From positions 1 through 10,493 of the forward strand of contig PEXF01000154.1 in assembly GCA_002779205.1 (NCBI GenBank): DNA of 10,493 nt, in the 5' to 3' direction. Origin of the DNA: Candidatus Hydromicrobium americanum (GTDB lineage Bacteria; Actinomycetota; Humimicrobiia; Humimicrobiales; Humimicrobiaceae). Made by a program: the position numbers and the translations under genes. Positions 1 to 7,190 of this stretch are shown piece by piece. How positions within the stretch are numbered: the first letter of the stretch is position 1; the number at the start of each line of letters is the position of its first letter. The notes under the pieces were generated by a model. It searched no databases. It was not told the DNA's origin and saw only the letters and a list, made by a program, of their open reading frames with translations.

Positions 1-204
1 CCTGTTGAAATAGTAATTTTTTGGTAATTCACTTATTTATGGTGATAATTATGTAATTAATCCAGAACTCGGCTTACAGGCTAACTCCAAAAGGTTCTAT
101 ATTGCAAAGAGTGTCAATCAAAGCTCAAAACCTGCAAATACTATTCACTATTCATTTTTCAAAATACTCTGCTGCCCAGATTATAATAATGGATTGCTAA
201 AAAA

Positions 205-231
205 TTGATATGTTTTTTCTACTTTTATGAT
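205..231 (+). promoter_or_regulatory. Candidate promoter of the toxin-antitoxin locus
   Basis: TTGATA at 205-210 and TATGAT at 226-231 resemble sigma-70 type -35 and -10 boxes, but the 15-base spacer is short. An overlapping TATACT at 231-236 could be used instead with a long spacer. It lies about 40 bases before the antitoxin start. This is inferred from consensus only. The rest of 1-226 shows no convincing gene; a reading frame open from the left edge stops at base 27 and could be the tail of an upstream gene. Confidence 0.35.
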
Positions 232-271
232 ATACTACTTTTACAATATTCTATTTTTAGGAGATGATAAT

Positions 272-502
272 ATGAATAAAGAAAGATTAACAGTTGTTTT
301 AGACACTGAAATACGAAAAAAGATAAAAATTAAAGCAGCTGAAAGAGATGTTACAGTTTCTAAGATAGTGGAGGAATATCTTAAAAGTATGCTGGAAAAA
401 GAAGAACTTGAAGAGGATATTGCTCTTATTAAGCTTGCAGAAGAAAGAGAAAAGACATTCTCTAAAAAAGAATCTCTGACTCATGATGAAATTTGGAGGT
501 AA
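272..502 (+). CDS. Ribbon-helix-helix antitoxin (RelB/CopG-like)
   Basis: This 76-residue protein has the layout of type II antitoxins. A short beta strand (RLTVVLDTE, residues 5-13) is followed by two helices, with the KIKAAERDVTVSKIVEEYL stretch (about 18-36) matching a ribbon-helix-helix DNA-binding dimer domain. The charged C-terminal tail, ending HDEIWR, is the kind of segment that wraps and neutralises a partner toxin. I start it at the ATG at 272, because AGGAG at 259-263 lies eight bases before it; an upstream extension to 227 would add a hydrophobic stretch foreign to the family. The RelE-fold toxin gene follows two bases after the stop. By family knowledge the pair should repress its own promoter cooperatively. 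The target promoter is probably just upstream, but I see no clear operator repeat. Confidence 0.85.
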   Translation: MNKERLTVVLDTEIRKKIKIKAAERDVTVSKIVEEYLKSMLEKEELEEDIALIKLAEEREKTFSKKESLTHDEIWR

Positions 503-504
503 AT

Positions 505-783
505 TTGTCTTACCTTATCAAATATCACAAAGCTGTAAAAGAAGATTTGAGTAAATTAGATAGTTTATCAAAACCGAGAATCAAAAGAGCTATTGAAACC
601 AGGCTTTCAGTTGATCCAGTAAAATTTGGCGAGTTATTAAAGGGGAATCTAAAAGGTTTTAGAAAAATAAGAGTAGGTGATTATAGAATTGTTTATAAAG
701 TAGCAAAAGAAGGAATTTTTATCTTAGGTATTAGACATAGAAAAGATATTTATGATGTTTTAGGCAATAGGGAAGGAAATTAA
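505..783 (+). CDS. RelE/ParE-superfamily toxin
   Basis: This is a small basic protein (92 residues from the chosen start) with the RelE-fold pattern. A helical N-terminus holds KYHKAVKEDLSKLD and an IKRAIETRL helix. Then come the family hallmarks: LKGNLKGFRKIRVGDYRIVYKV (a beta sheet rich in Arg/Lys) and the C-terminal GIRHRKDIYDVL. In RelE-type mRNA interferases the Arg and Tyr residues of such motifs contact RNA, and most of them are present. ParE-type gyrase poisons share the fold, so the target is not settled. The start is TTG at 505: GGAGGT at 495-500 ends four bases before it, whereas another TTG at 493 would overlap that site. The ribosome binding site lies inside the last codons and stop of the antitoxin gene, implying coupled translation. 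The stop is 18 bases from the convergent permease stop. Confidence 0.87.
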   Translation: MSYLIKYHKAVKEDLSKLDSLSKPRIKRAIETRLSVDPVKFGELLKGNLKGFRKIRVGDYRIVYKVAKEGIFILGIRHRKDIYDVLGNREGN

Positions 784-801
784 CTGATTAAAATCATCAT
801 A

Positions 802-2034
802 TTACTCATACCTTAAGACATCTATAGGGTTAAGTCTTGCGGCACGCATTGCGGGGTAGATGCCAAAAAAAAGACCTACTATAGTAGAGAAGCTAAGAGC
901 AATGATTATGGGCAGTAAAGTGATAGATGTTTCCAGAACAGTGTATCTGTTCAACAGGCCGGATATTAGAAATGCAAAAAGGATGCCGAAAATACCACCG
1001 GTGATACTGAGCACAATGCTTTCTACCAGGAACTGAATCAATATATCTCTGTTCTTGGCTCCTATTGCTTTTCTTATCCCGATCTCTCTTGTTCTTTCAG
1101 TAACCGAAACCAGCATTATATTCATTATCCCGATACCTCCCACAAGGAGTGAAATACTGGCTATACCGGCAATAACCACAGTAAAAATATTGGTAATGGT
1201 GCTGATTACATCAAGTATCTGGGTCTGGTTTCGTACACTAAAATCTTCTTTTTCCCCGAATCTTATATTTCTATGCCGCCTTAATATTGATTCTATCTCT
1301 TCTGAGGCGGCATCTATGTCTTTTTCACTGATACTCTGAGCCAGTATCATGTTATATGAATCCAGCCCATATAATTTATTCTGGGCGGTAGTAACCGGGA
1401 TGCTGATAAAATCATCCTGGTCATTGCCAAATGTATCGGTTCCTCTGGCTTCAAGCGTGCCTATTACTTTAAAGTTTTTCCCGTCAATTTTAATTATCTT
1501 TCCCGTCGGGTCTATTTTACCAAATAGTTTCTTTATGACCGTCTGACCGATTACTGCTACATTTGAAGCATTTGAAACATCGCTTTTACTGTAGAATTTG
1601 CCTTTCTCTATATCCATATTATAAAACTCCCGCCCATTTTCTGTTGAAGCGTATACTGTAGATTGGGCACTATTGTTTGAGTATGAAATAATTGAAGAGC
1701 TGAATACAACTGGTGCGGCTCCGGTTATTAAAGTTGCCTCTCTTTCAATTGCCTGCAGGTCATCTGTTTTTAGTTTGACCTGCTGTCCGCTTAATACGAA
1801 TTGTGCTCCCAGGTTATGCTCTTCCTCGGGGTTACCGGGAGTTATTATAATCAGGTTAGAACCAATGCCCTGGACACTCTGGATTATGGACTGCTGGGCT
1901 CCGACACCAATTGATAGCATGGCCACCACAGCTCCCACGCCTATTATAATACCAAGCATGGTTAAAAAGGATCTTAACTTATTTAAAAATAAAGCCTGAA
2001 AGGCGATTTTTATATTTCCCAGAAATCTCTTCAT
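802..2034 (-). CDS. MacB-like ABC transporter permease (FtsX family)
   Basis: This 410-residue membrane protein has the four-helix MacB/FtsX topology. TM1 is at about 22-45, a large extracytoplasmic domain (MacB-type periplasmic core) at about 46-275, and TM2, TM3 and TM4 at about 283-310, 333-360 and 371-395. The hallmark cytoplasmic motif VTERTREIGIRKAIGAK (311-327) and the C-terminal PAMRAARLNPIDVLRYE are nearly canonical. Members act as mechanotransmitting exporters of peptides, antibiotics or lipoproteins, not through a classical channel. Unlike E. coli MacB the ATPase is not fused; it is the separate gene upstream, as in YknXYZ-type systems. It is the last gene of a three-gene operon, starting 33 bases after the ATPase stop. 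A weak AGGG lies upstream of the ATG. The substrate cannot be read from the sequence. Confidence 0.93.
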   Translation of the reverse strand: MKRFLGNIKIAFQALFLNKLRSFLTMLGIIIGVGAVVAMLSIGVGAQQSIIQSVQGIGSNLIIITPGNPEEEHNLGAQFVLSGQQVKLKTDDLQAIEREATLITGAAPVVFSSSIISYSNNSAQSTVYASTENGREFYNMDIEKGKFYSKSDVSNASNVAVIGQTVIKKLFGKIDPTGKIIKIDGKNFKVIGTLEARGTDTFGNDQDDFISIPVTTAQNKLYGLDSYNMILAQSISEKDIDAASEEIESILRRHRNIRFGEKEDFSVRNQTQILDVISTITNIFTVVIAGIASISLLVGGIGIMNIMLVSVTERTREIGIRKAIGAKNRDILIQFLVESIVLSITGGIFGILFAFLISGLLNRYTVLETSITLLPIIIALSFSTIVGLFFGIYPAMRAARLNPIDVLRYE

Positions 2035-2067
2035 AGTTCTAAAGTCCCTGCCATCTCATAACCTTTC

Positions 2068-2814
2068 TTACAGTTTGGGCATCTTTTTTAATTTTTCTTC
2101 CGCGGATACCTGGTTTTTGACTTTCTCCTGGCCATGAATAATGCCATCTCTTAAATAAATAATTTTATGTGTATGTCTGGCTATATCCAGCTCATGGGTA
2201 ACTACTATTATTGTTTTTCCCTCACTGTTTAATTTTTGAAATATGGCCATTATTTCTTCTCCGGTTACAGAGTCCAGGTTTCCGGTAGGTTCATCGGCGA
2301 GAATTATGGAGGGTTGATTTAACAGAGCTCTTGCAATGGCTACCCTCTGTTTCTCTCCACCTGATAGCTCATTGGGCCTGTGTCTGATCCATTCAGTCAG
2401 TCCAACTGATCTTATAGCATCCAGTATTTTCTTTTTCTTATTTATAATTCTATCTTTGGAATAGATCATGGGAAGCTCAACATTTCCATAGACATTAGTT
2501 CTGGAAAGCAGATTAAACGTCTGGAATACAAAACCCACTTCTTTATTCCTAATATTTGCCAGCTGATTATCATTCAGCTTACTTATATCCATATTATTCA
2601 GATAATATTGCCCGGAGGTTGGCACATCAAGACATCCGATAATATTCATTAAAGTTGATTTTCCCGATCCCGAGGGGCCCATTACTGCCACAAACTCACC
2701 CCTTCTTATTTCAAGATTTATGCCGCGGAGCGCATTGACCTTAATGGCTCCTATTCTGTAAACTTTTGTAATATCAGTTGTTTTTATAATGTTATCTTTA
2801 TTATTTTCTAACAT
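2068..2814 (-). CDS. MacB/LolD-type ABC transporter ATP-binding protein
   Basis: This 248-residue ATPase has all catalytic motifs intact: Walker A GPSGSGKST (46-54), Q-loop glutamine at 98 in FVFQTFNLL, signature LSGGEKQRVAIARAL (150-164), Walker B ILADEP with catalytic Glu175, D-loop GNLD (178-181) and switch His207 in VVTHELD. The FVFQTFNLL and DEPTGNLD wording is typical of the MacB/LolD/FtsE group that works with FtsX-type permeases. It would form a cytoplasmic dimer driving the permease encoded next. A roughly 25-residue charged C-terminal tail (KVKNQVSAEEKLKKMPKL at its end) extends beyond the core. The gene begins 21 bases after the membrane fusion protein stop and precedes the permease, so all three subunits should be made from one mRNA. 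Confidence 0.95.
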   Translation of the reverse strand: MLENNKDNIIKTTDITKVYRIGAIKVNALRGINLEIRRGEFVAVMGPSGSGKSTLMNIIGCLDVPTSGQYYLNNMDISKLNDNQLANIRNKEVGFVFQTFNLLSRTNVYGNVELPMIYSKDRIINKKKKILDAIRSVGLTEWIRHRPNELSGGEKQRVAIARALLNQPSIILADEPTGNLDSVTGEEIMAIFQKLNSEGKTIIVVTHELDIARHTHKIIYLRDGIIHGQEKVKNQVSAEEKLKKMPKL

Positions 2815-2835
2815 GTTATCAGTTAATTATGGCTA

Positions 2836-4215
2836 TTATCGGATTGGTGAAATTAAGATAATGTCTCCTTCATTCAGTCCTGACTTTATTTCAATAAAGT
2901 CATAATTAAATACTCCGGTGATAATTTCTGTTTTAATTATGCTGCCGTCTTCACCGGGAATACTTACATATGATTTTCCATCTTCCTCAAATACAGATTG
3001 TATGGGAACATATAAGACATTTTCTACACTGGATGCAGTTATATCTAGGCTTGCCGATAGACCATATAGAAGTTTGGGGCCATTTTCTATATCCGGTTTT
3101 ACTATAAGCTCGAATGAAACCACTCCGCCAATATTTGTGGAAATTGGAGATATTTTAATTATTTTACCACTAAATTTATTTTCATAGTAAGCATCAAGTC
3201 TTATATCCACATCCTGTCCCACCTTAAGATTAACCACATCGGTCTCATTTACTTCTGCCTTTATTATAAAGTAACTGCTAATTATGGAAATTGCGGGTAC
3301 TCCAGGGCTGGCATATTGACCTTCTTTATAACTTGAAGATAATACTATTCCATCATAAGGTGCATAGATTATACTGCTATCTATGTCTAATTTAGCCAGC
3401 TCTAAGTTAACTTCAGATAATTTTAATTGTATTTCTGCCTGTCCTATATTTTTAGCGGCTGCTTCAATCTGACTTGCAGCAGATTGTGTACTGGAAAGAT
3501 TTGACCAGTAGTTAGTAGATTGTCCTAAAATTGACTGATTATAAGTTCCTTCGGCAGATTCAGCTGAAGATCTGCCCTGTGCTACAGCTGACTCGTAACC
3601 AGCTCGGGCAGAATTCACATTAGCTTCATACTGAGCTAGCTGGGTATCAGTAATAAGGGGATCACTTTGGGCCTGAGCAAGTAACTTTTTAGCATTTTCT
3701 AAAGCCACTTTTGCACTTTCTTTTGACTTATTAGCCATATTATTTGCATTTTCCAGTGCTATTAGAGAATTATAGGCAGATAACTCTGCTTGCTGGATAC
3801 TGGTTTCAGCTAGCTGTAATGCTATATGATTTGCATCGAGTGCCTGCTGATAGCTTATTTTTGCAAGAGCCAGTGAGTTTTTAGCTAAATTTAGGTTTTC
3901 TTCCGCCTGGGTAATAAAGAGTTCTTGTTTACTATTATCTATTTCTATTAAAACATCGCCTTTGCTAAAAACATCATCCTTATTAAGAGCGTATAAGATT
4001 TTACCTGAAACAGGAAGGGAGTAATCATTTTGCTCACTACTATCTATATAGCCACTGGTATTAACAGTTTGAATAATATCGCCTCTGGTTACTTCAAAGG
4101 TTTCCAAATCTTTTGCACTATCCCCAAGTCTTCTACAGGCCAAAAGATTAAATAGCACTATAATAATAGTGATAATAGTAAGTATAAGAAAAATTTTTCT
4201 TGTTATTTTAATCAT
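2836..4215 (-). CDS. HlyD/MacA-like membrane fusion protein, probable lipoprotein
   Basis: This 459-residue adaptor subunit belongs to the ABC exporter. The N-terminus has a positive start and a hydrophobic run (9-26) ending in LLAC, so Cys27 may be a lipidated residue; the leucine at -2 is atypical for a lipobox, and an uncleaved anchor is possible. The two halves of a lipoyl/biotinyl-like domain are seen at about 70-94 (SGKILYALNKDDVFSKGDVL) and 282-311 (IYAPYDGIVLSSS). Between them runs an Ala/Gln/Glu-rich coiled-coil hairpin of about 180 residues, longer than in standard MacA. Beta-barrel and membrane-proximal domains follow (315-459). A good Shine-Dalgarno (GGGAG, complement of 4224-4228) lies eight bases before the ATG. 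As first gene of the operon it is followed by ATPase and permease. No outer-membrane TolC partner is encoded nearby. Confidence 0.9.
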   Translation of the reverse strand: MIKITRKIFLILTIITIIIVLFNLLACRRLGDSAKDLETFEVTRGDIIQTVNTSGYIDSSEQNDYSLPVSGKILYALNKDDVFSKGDVLIEIDNSKQELFITQAEENLNLAKNSLALAKISYQQALDANHIALQLAETSIQQAELSAYNSLIALENANNMANKSKESAKVALENAKKLLAQAQSDPLITDTQLAQYEANVNSARAGYESAVAQGRSSAESAEGTYNQSILGQSTNYWSNLSSTQSAASQIEAAAKNIGQAEIQLKLSEVNLELAKLDIDSSIIYAPYDGIVLSSSYKEGQYASPGVPAISIISSYFIIKAEVNETDVVNLKVGQDVDIRLDAYYENKFSGKIIKISPISTNIGGVVSFELIVKPDIENGPKLLYGLSASLDITASSVENVLYVPIQSVFEEDGKSYVSIPGEDGSIIKTEIITGVFNYDFIEIKSGLNEGDIILISPIR

Positions 4216-4378
4216 TATTTTATCTCCCGCTCTCCTTTTTACATCTGAAAATATATATTTAAGGTTTTTTTAAAACATCTATAGTAAAACTTTACAGACC
4301 AAATGTTATTTAACCAAATTTTTCTTAAATTTCAAACATAATTTTTAATAATTAATTTTAAAATATAAAAAATACTAA

Positions 4379-4398
4379 TATAATGATTTGTATATAAT
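4379..4398 (+). promoter_or_regulatory. Candidate -10 region(s) of the enolase promoter
   Basis: Two perfect TATAAT hexamers lie at 4379-4384 and 4393-4398, 87-101 bases before the enolase ATG. Neither has a good -35 box at 16-18 bases (the best is TTTTAA at 4356-4361, three of six). In an A/T-rich gap such hexamers arise by chance, so this is a weak call. The same gap (4216-4484) must also carry the promoter of the divergent exporter operon, which I could not place. Confidence 0.35.
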
Positions 4399-4484
4399 AT
4401 ACCGCGATGTAATAGCCCGAAGAATTTAACTGGTTATAAAAAATAAAATAATTGATTATTAATAACAGGAAAGGAAGAATAATA

Positions 4485-5777
4485 ATGAGTGATTGGACAG
4501 AAATTACAGGAATTTTTGCAAGAGAAATTCTGGATTCAAGGGGAAATCCAACTATAGAAGTTGAAACGGTACTGGATTGCGGAGCAATTGGAAGGGCTGC
4601 AGTACCTTCCGGAGCTTCTACCGGAGCATTTGAAGCAGTTGAGCTGAGAGATGGAGATAAGAAAAGGTATATGGGTAAAGGTGTTCAAAAAGCAGTAGAA
4701 AATGTAAATTCCTTTATCGCTCCGGAGTTGGAAGGTATGGATGCCGTTTATCAGCGGGAAATAGACCAGGCTGTGCTTGATCTGGATGGTACGGAGAATA
4801 AGTCTAAATTAGGGGCCAATGCGATACTGGGTGTTTCTCTGTCTGTGGCAAAAGCTACCGCTATAGCACTTGACCTGCCTCTTTACAAATACCTGGGGGG
4901 AGTCAATGCACATATTCTTCCTTCGCCAATGATGAATATTCTAAATGGCGGCAAGCACGCTGACAATAGTGTTGACCTGCAGGAATTTATGATAATGCCG
5001 CTGGGTGCATCTACTTTCAGTGAAGCTTTAAGAATGGGGGTAGAAACATTTCATAATCTAAAAGCTGTACTAAGTAAAGACGGGCTTAATACTTCAGTAG
5101 GCGATGAAGGCGGCTTTGCCCCTGATCTTAAAACCAATGAAGATGCAGTAAAGTATATAATCAAAGCGATTGAAAAAGCTGGATTTAAGCCGGGAAAAGA
5201 TATTTATATAGCACTTGATCCTGCGGCTACCGAGTTTTATAAGGATGGAAAATATAATCTTAAGGGCGAAGGCAAAGTTTTGACCCCATCAGAGATGGTT
5301 GATTATTATAAAAATCTTGTAGAGAAATATCCTATAATCTCAATTGAAGATGGAATGGCTGAAGAGGACTGGGATGGATGGAAGAAGCTAACCGATAAGA
5401 TTGGCAGCAAAGTCCAGGTGGTAGGAGATGATCTTTTTGTTACCAATACCCAAAGACTTAAAAAAGGAATTGAGCTTGGGGTAACAAATTCTATTTTGAT
5501 TAAAGTGAATCAGGTAGGAACCTTATCCGAAACCCTTGATGCAATTGAGATGGCTAAAACGGCAGGTTATACAGCTGTAGTATCCCATAGATCGGGAGAA
5601 ACGGAAGATACCACCATTGCTGATATAGTAGTGGGAGTTAATGCCGGCCAGATTAAGACAGGAGCTCCATCAAGGACAGACAGGGTTTGTAAATATAATC
5701 AACTTCTGCGGATCGAGGAAGACCTTGGAAGTGAAGCAAAGTACCTGGGGCTGGACGCCTTTTATAACTTAAAATAG
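4485..5777 (+). CDS. eno: Enolase (phosphopyruvate hydratase)
   Basis: Enolase converts 2-phosphoglycerate to phosphoenolpyruvate in glycolysis and gluconeogenesis, in the cytoplasm, with Mg2+. The 430-residue length is exactly that of typical bacterial enolases. Catalytic residues are in place: Glu208 in GDEGGFAPDL, Lys340 in the ILIKVNQVGTLSET signature, His368-Arg369-Ser370 in SHRSGETEDT and Lys391 in IKTGAPSRTDR. The metal ligands Asp245 (ALDPAATEFY), Glu288 (ISIEDG) and Asp315 (VVGDDLFVT) are present, as is the substrate loop SGASTGAFEA (42-51). I start it at the ATG at 4485 because AAGGA at 4471-4475 precedes it by nine bases and MSDWTEI fits family N-termini; an in-frame TTG at 4452 has no such support. 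It stands alone: the exporter diverges from it and a glycosyltransferase converges. No other glycolytic gene lies in the window. Confidence 0.98.
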   Translation: MSDWTEITGIFAREILDSRGNPTIEVETVLDCGAIGRAAVPSGASTGAFEAVELRDGDKKRYMGKGVQKAVENVNSFIAPELEGMDAVYQREIDQAVLDLDGTENKSKLGANAILGVSLSVAKATAIALDLPLYKYLGGVNAHILPSPMMNILNGGKHADNSVDLQEFMIMPLGASTFSEALRMGVETFHNLKAVLSKDGLNTSVGDEGGFAPDLKTNEDAVKYIIKAIEKAGFKPGKDIYIALDPAATEFYKDGKYNLKGEGKVLTPSEMVDYYKNLVEKYPIISIEDGMAEEDWDGWKKLTDKIGSKVQVVGDDLFVTNTQRLKKGIELGVTNSILIKVNQVGTLSETLDAIEMAKTAGYTAVVSHRSGETEDTTIADIVVGVNAGQIKTGAPSRTDRVCKYNQLLRIEEDLGSEAKYLGLDAFYNLK

Positions 5778-5849
5778 AAAAAATTTCCATCTCTCAAATA
5801 AATTCCTGGAGAAATTCAAAAGGGAAACTGTATAACTATTATAGAGAGA

Positions 5850-7013
5850 TTATTTAAAGTCAATATCATATTTTCTATCTTTCCAACACGCTCCTTCTCC
5901 GAATTTGGTCTGAAGAACAGAATTGATACAAATTAATATTATATACACCATTGAAAGAGGGTGAAAAAATATATCAAGAATTCTGTTTTTAAGTCTAATA
6001 GTTAATATAATTCTCATAATAAGAACAATAAGAATTTGAATAGTAATCAAGTTTATTATCATACTGGACCAATCAAAAAGTAAAACCCCCAGGGGAAGCA
6101 AAATAAATGGAAATAAAAATAACGCTGAAATTAATAAAATAACTACTGCCATATTAAAAAGATTAAAATCAAAAGCAGCAAACATAAACTTAGAAAATCC
6201 CCTTATCAATTTACTAAAACTTCTATACATTCTACAATATATGTTTTTACTTCCATCAAATATCATAAAGTTATATCCATATCTTTTTACCTGTTTTGAG
6301 ATATGTATATCTTCTAAAATTTTAGTTTTTATGGATTCGTGCCCTCCGATTTTTCTATAAACCTCTCTTCTAAATAACATAAATTGACCATTTGCAGTAC
6401 AAAATAAGGGGTTTTTTGATTTTTTTATAAGAAATAAAGGTAACAGAATAAGAATCCCAAAATGAACCCAGGTAACCACCATTCTCTCATGAAAAGAAAC
6501 CATTATCTGTTTTGGAATTGCAGAGAGAGCACCCAAATTATTGCCAGCAAGGCAGCTAATTGCGCTGGAGATTGAATTTTTAAAATGCAATGTATCTGCA
6601 TCTGTAAAAACAAAATACTTTCCCTTTGCATATTTTGATAACTGGTAGCAGGCATAACTTTTTCCAACCCATCCACTTTCTAACGGCTTGCCGGTAATAA
6701 GCTTTACCCTGCTGTCTTTTTTTGCAAACTCTTCAACAATTATCGGAGTGTCATCATTAGAATTATCATCTAATACCAATATTTCTATATTGGGATAATC
6801 CTGTTTTGAAAGAGATAGAAGACACCTTTTAATATTTTCAGCTTCATTTCTAGCAGGAACCAATATTGATACCAGAGGAGGAGATTTTATTATGGATTCT
6901 GGAAGTAAATAATTAGCTGTATTTTTGAATAAAATATTGTTAACAATAAAATTAAATAAGAATATTGCCAGAACTGATGTAACAAAATACTGATATAATA
7001 AAAATAGATGCAT
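5850..7013 (-). CDS. Membrane-bound family 2 glycosyltransferase (CrtQ/CruC-like)
   Basis: This 387-residue protein has an N-terminal membrane segment (about 3-29) and a cytoplasmic GT-A domain with the family-2 landmarks: SILVPARNEAENI (49-61), LDDNSNDDT (81-89), the metal-binding DAD (138-140), GWVGKSYAC (114-122) and LEDIHISKQVK (233-243, probable catalytic Asp). Two or three membrane helices follow (about 287-315, 318-338 and 351-368). The C-terminal GACWKDRKY resembles the WKGR-Y ending of glycosyltransferases acting on polyisoprenoid, carotenoid or hopanoid-like lipids. The acceptor is unknown, and no carotenoid or hopanoid gene is present to support a specific role. It lacks a Shine-Dalgarno before its ATG and is visibly A/T-rich: two 60-base samples are about 25-27% G+C, against about 42% in a sample of enolase. 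It converges on enolase, with 72 bases between the stops. Confidence 0.88.
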   Translation of the reverse strand: MHLFLLYQYFVTSVLAIFLFNFIVNNILFKNTANYLLPESIIKSPPLVSILVPARNEAENIKRCLLSLSKQDYPNIEILVLDDNSNDDTPIIVEEFAKKDSRVKLITGKPLESGWVGKSYACYQLSKYAKGKYFVFTDADTLHFKNSISSAISCLAGNNLGALSAIPKQIMVSFHERMVVTWVHFGILILLPLFLIKKSKNPLFCTANGQFMLFRREVYRKIGGHESIKTKILEDIHISKQVKRYGYNFMIFDGSKNIYCRMYRSFSKLIRGFSKFMFAAFDFNLFNMAVVILLISALFLFPFILLPLGVLLFDWSSMIINLITIQILIVLIMRIILTIRLKNRILDIFFHPLSMVYIILICINSVLQTKFGEGACWKDRKYDIDFK

Positions 7014-7027
7014 AGTAATAAAATAAA

Positions 7028-7056
7028 ATTATAAGGAATTTAAAATACAATCCTAA
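7028..7056 (-). promoter_or_regulatory. Candidate promoter of the glycosyltransferase gene
   Basis: On the minus strand a perfect TATAAT (complement of 7028-7033) lies 14 bases before the glycosyltransferase ATG, with TTAGGA (complement of 7051-7056) 17 bases further upstream. The -35 box matches the consensus at only three of six positions. If used, transcription would begin about seven bases before the ATG, giving a nearly leaderless mRNA, which agrees with the missing ribosome binding site. Confidence 0.4.
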
Positions 7057-7133
7057 GGTATAAATAATAAAATTACAAGTGATAAAAAGAATTTTTTTTA
7101 CAATTTAACTTTAAATCTACCTGGAAGATCACT

Positions 7134-7162
7134 TTGACATTGTATTTCAAATTATATATATT
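7134..7162 (+). promoter_or_regulatory. Strong sigma-70/SigA-type promoter of cobT
   Basis: A perfect TTGACA (7134-7139) is followed after exactly 17 bases by TATATT (7157-7162, five of six). Transcription would start near 7169, about 22 bases before the cobT ATG, leaving room only for the Shine-Dalgarno AAGGA at 7181-7185. There is therefore no space for a cobalamin riboswitch in this transcript. It is the best-matching promoter in the window. Confidence 0.7.
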
Positions 7163-7190
7163 TTTATTATTTTATTAAAAAAGGAAAAAA

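Noticed and set aside
141..154. Direct repeat CTATTCA-CTATTCA upstream of the toxin-antitoxin locus, considered as an operator.
   Set aside because: It lies about 65 bases before the candidate promoter, is short and A/T-rich, and no further copy is seen near the promoter.
1055..1999. Open frames on the + strand across the permease gene.
   Set aside because: They are shadows of the well-supported permease on the minus strand: no ribosome binding sites and no protein-like motifs.
5782..5850. Possible terminator between enolase and the glycosyltransferase: AATTTC/GAAATT (5782-5787, 5811-5816) and ATCTCTC/GAGAGAT (5789-5795, 5844-5850).
   Set aside because: The two pairings cross each other, loops are long, stems are A/T-rich and no U-tract follows. 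Not a convincing intrinsic terminator.
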